A stretch of 5,125 nt of DNA, taken from NCBI GenBank assembly GCA_017420605.1, contig JAFOIS010000052.1, positions 1 to 5,125 of the forward strand, in the 5' to 3' direction. The stretch is from Lachnospiraceae bacterium (lineage in GTDB: Bacteria > Bacillota > Clostridia > Lachnospirales > Lachnospiraceae). How positions within the stretch are numbered: the stretch's first letter is position 1; each line of letters opens with the position of its first letter. Below are positions 4,788 to 5,125 of this stretch, in pieces. The notes beneath the pieces were generated by a model that saw nothing but the letters and a program-made list of their open reading frames with translations, did not search any database and was not told the DNA's origin. The position numbers were made by a program, and so were the translations under genes.

Positions 4788-5006
4788 CTGTAACAGGCGA
4801 CAAAACGAAATCCGAAATCGTGCACGTACTGCAGCACACCCGGGAGAACAGCAGTTTTATTCATTATAGACGGCGATGCAAATCCAAAATCAAGAAATAA
4901 CGAGCTTTCTGAGGTTGGACAAAAATGTATTCTTCGTAAGAGGGGCGGATAGTACGCTGTTTCTGTAACGAGTAGTCAAATTGTTTTACAACTGGAGGAC
5001 AGGATC
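4788..5006. other. AT-richer intergenic region of about 220 bp, no confident gene
   Basis: No long open frame is seen on either strand. The largest small frame on the + strand runs from ATG 4876 to TAA 4966-4968 (30 codons, with no real ribosome binding site). A TTGGAC at 4915-4920 resembles a -35 box but has no -10 at 16-18 bp. TTGTTTTACAA (4981-4991) is a small inverted repeat just before the ribosome binding site of the next gene. The promoter of the gene at 5007 must lie here, yet I cannot place it with confidence. Base composition resembles the toxin-antitoxin cassette more than the genes upstream, so part of this stretch may have come with it. Confidence 0.5.
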
Positions 5007-5125
5007 ATGGGACTTTATGACGAATTTCGATTCAAACCCGGCAGCTGGCTGCCGCATTCGGAGCTTCCGCTTGAGGAACTGGAGCGCGTCCGCAACATCA
5101 AGCGCGAGGATATGGAATATACCAA
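5007..5125 (+). CDS. Unidentified protein, N-terminal part (runs off the window)
   Basis: ATG 5007 stands 7 nt after a near-ideal ribosome binding site, GGAGGA (4994-4999), and the frame stays open through all 39 complete codons to the window edge. The visible N-terminus begins MGLYDEFRFKPGSWLPHSEL and continues with PLEELERVRNIKREDMEYT. It is hydrophilic, with no signal peptide or membrane segment, so a cytosolic protein is likely. Codon choice is GC-rich at third positions, like the genes before the toxin-antitoxin island, so it looks native. I do not recognise a family from these residues and assign no function. Confidence 0.8.
   Translation, partial: MGLYDEFRFKPGSWLPHSELPLEELERVRNIKREDMEYT

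Noticed and set aside
4915..4953. TTGGAC (4915-4920) as the -35 of a promoter for the gene at 5007
   Set aside because: No -10-like hexamer lies 16-18 bp downstream; the nearest candidates (GATAGT at 4948, TATTCT at 4928) have impossible spacing.
1..5125. CRISPR array, tRNA or rRNA gene, insertion sequence or attachment site
   Set aside because: No regularly spaced repeats, no cloverleaf with a recognisable T-loop, no rRNA-like stretch, no transposase or integrase motif, and no matching terminal repeats around the low-GC island were found by eye.

Overview
The window looks like chromosome from a fairly GC-rich member of the Bacillota, most likely a Lachnospiraceae/Clostridia-type anaerobe. 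The reasons are strong AGGAGG-like ribosome binding sites, GTG and TTG starts, sigma-A-type promoters with 17-bp spacers, a DUF5688-like protein (a family I associate mainly with Lachnospiraceae) and a PTS_EIIC_2-type membrane protein. This is inference from gene content; no rRNA or other phylogenetic marker is present. Every gene seen lies on the + strand.

Layout. (1) Positions 1-297 hold the C-terminal end of a thioredoxin-reductase-like FAD/NAD(P) oxidoreductase. (2) A 78-bp spacer follows, with a perfect 13-bp tandem repeat over the stop codon and three overlapping GC-rich hairpins. It leads into an orphan PTS EIIC-type membrane protein (376-1464). (3) A spacer with a 14-bp palindrome, an imperfect direct repeat and a probable terminator precedes a short DUF5688-family protein (1604-2233). 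(4) A good sigma-A promoter (TTGAGG-17-TATAAT, 2256-2284) appears to drive a two-gene unit: a YbaK-type Cys-tRNA(Pro) deacylase (TTG start, 2342-2821) and UDP-galactopyranose mutase glf (2876-3997), closed by an intrinsic terminator at 4005-4025. (5) An AT-richer island (about 41% GC in the 120 bases counted, against 63-73% in stretches counted in two of the upstream genes) holds a HigBA/RelE-XRE-type toxin-antitoxin pair (4100-4426 and 4441-4734). It has its own promoter with an 18-bp inverted repeat between -35 and -10, and its own strong terminator at 4760-4787. (6) About 220 bp of apparently non-coding spacer precedes the start of another gene (5007 to the window end) that I do not recognise.

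How the parts fit. Most of the window is housekeeping or accessory metabolism in small independent transcription units: redox enzyme plus membrane permease-like protein, translation quality control plus cell-surface sugar precursor synthesis. The toxin-antitoxin cassette is self-contained, bounded by terminators and of different base composition, so it looks like an acquired insertion between glf and the gene at 5007. I see no clear evidence of a wholly new multi-gene system. The least explained items are the competing hairpins in front of the EIIC gene, the shortened DUF5688 protein and the non-coding stretch after the toxin-antitoxin pair.
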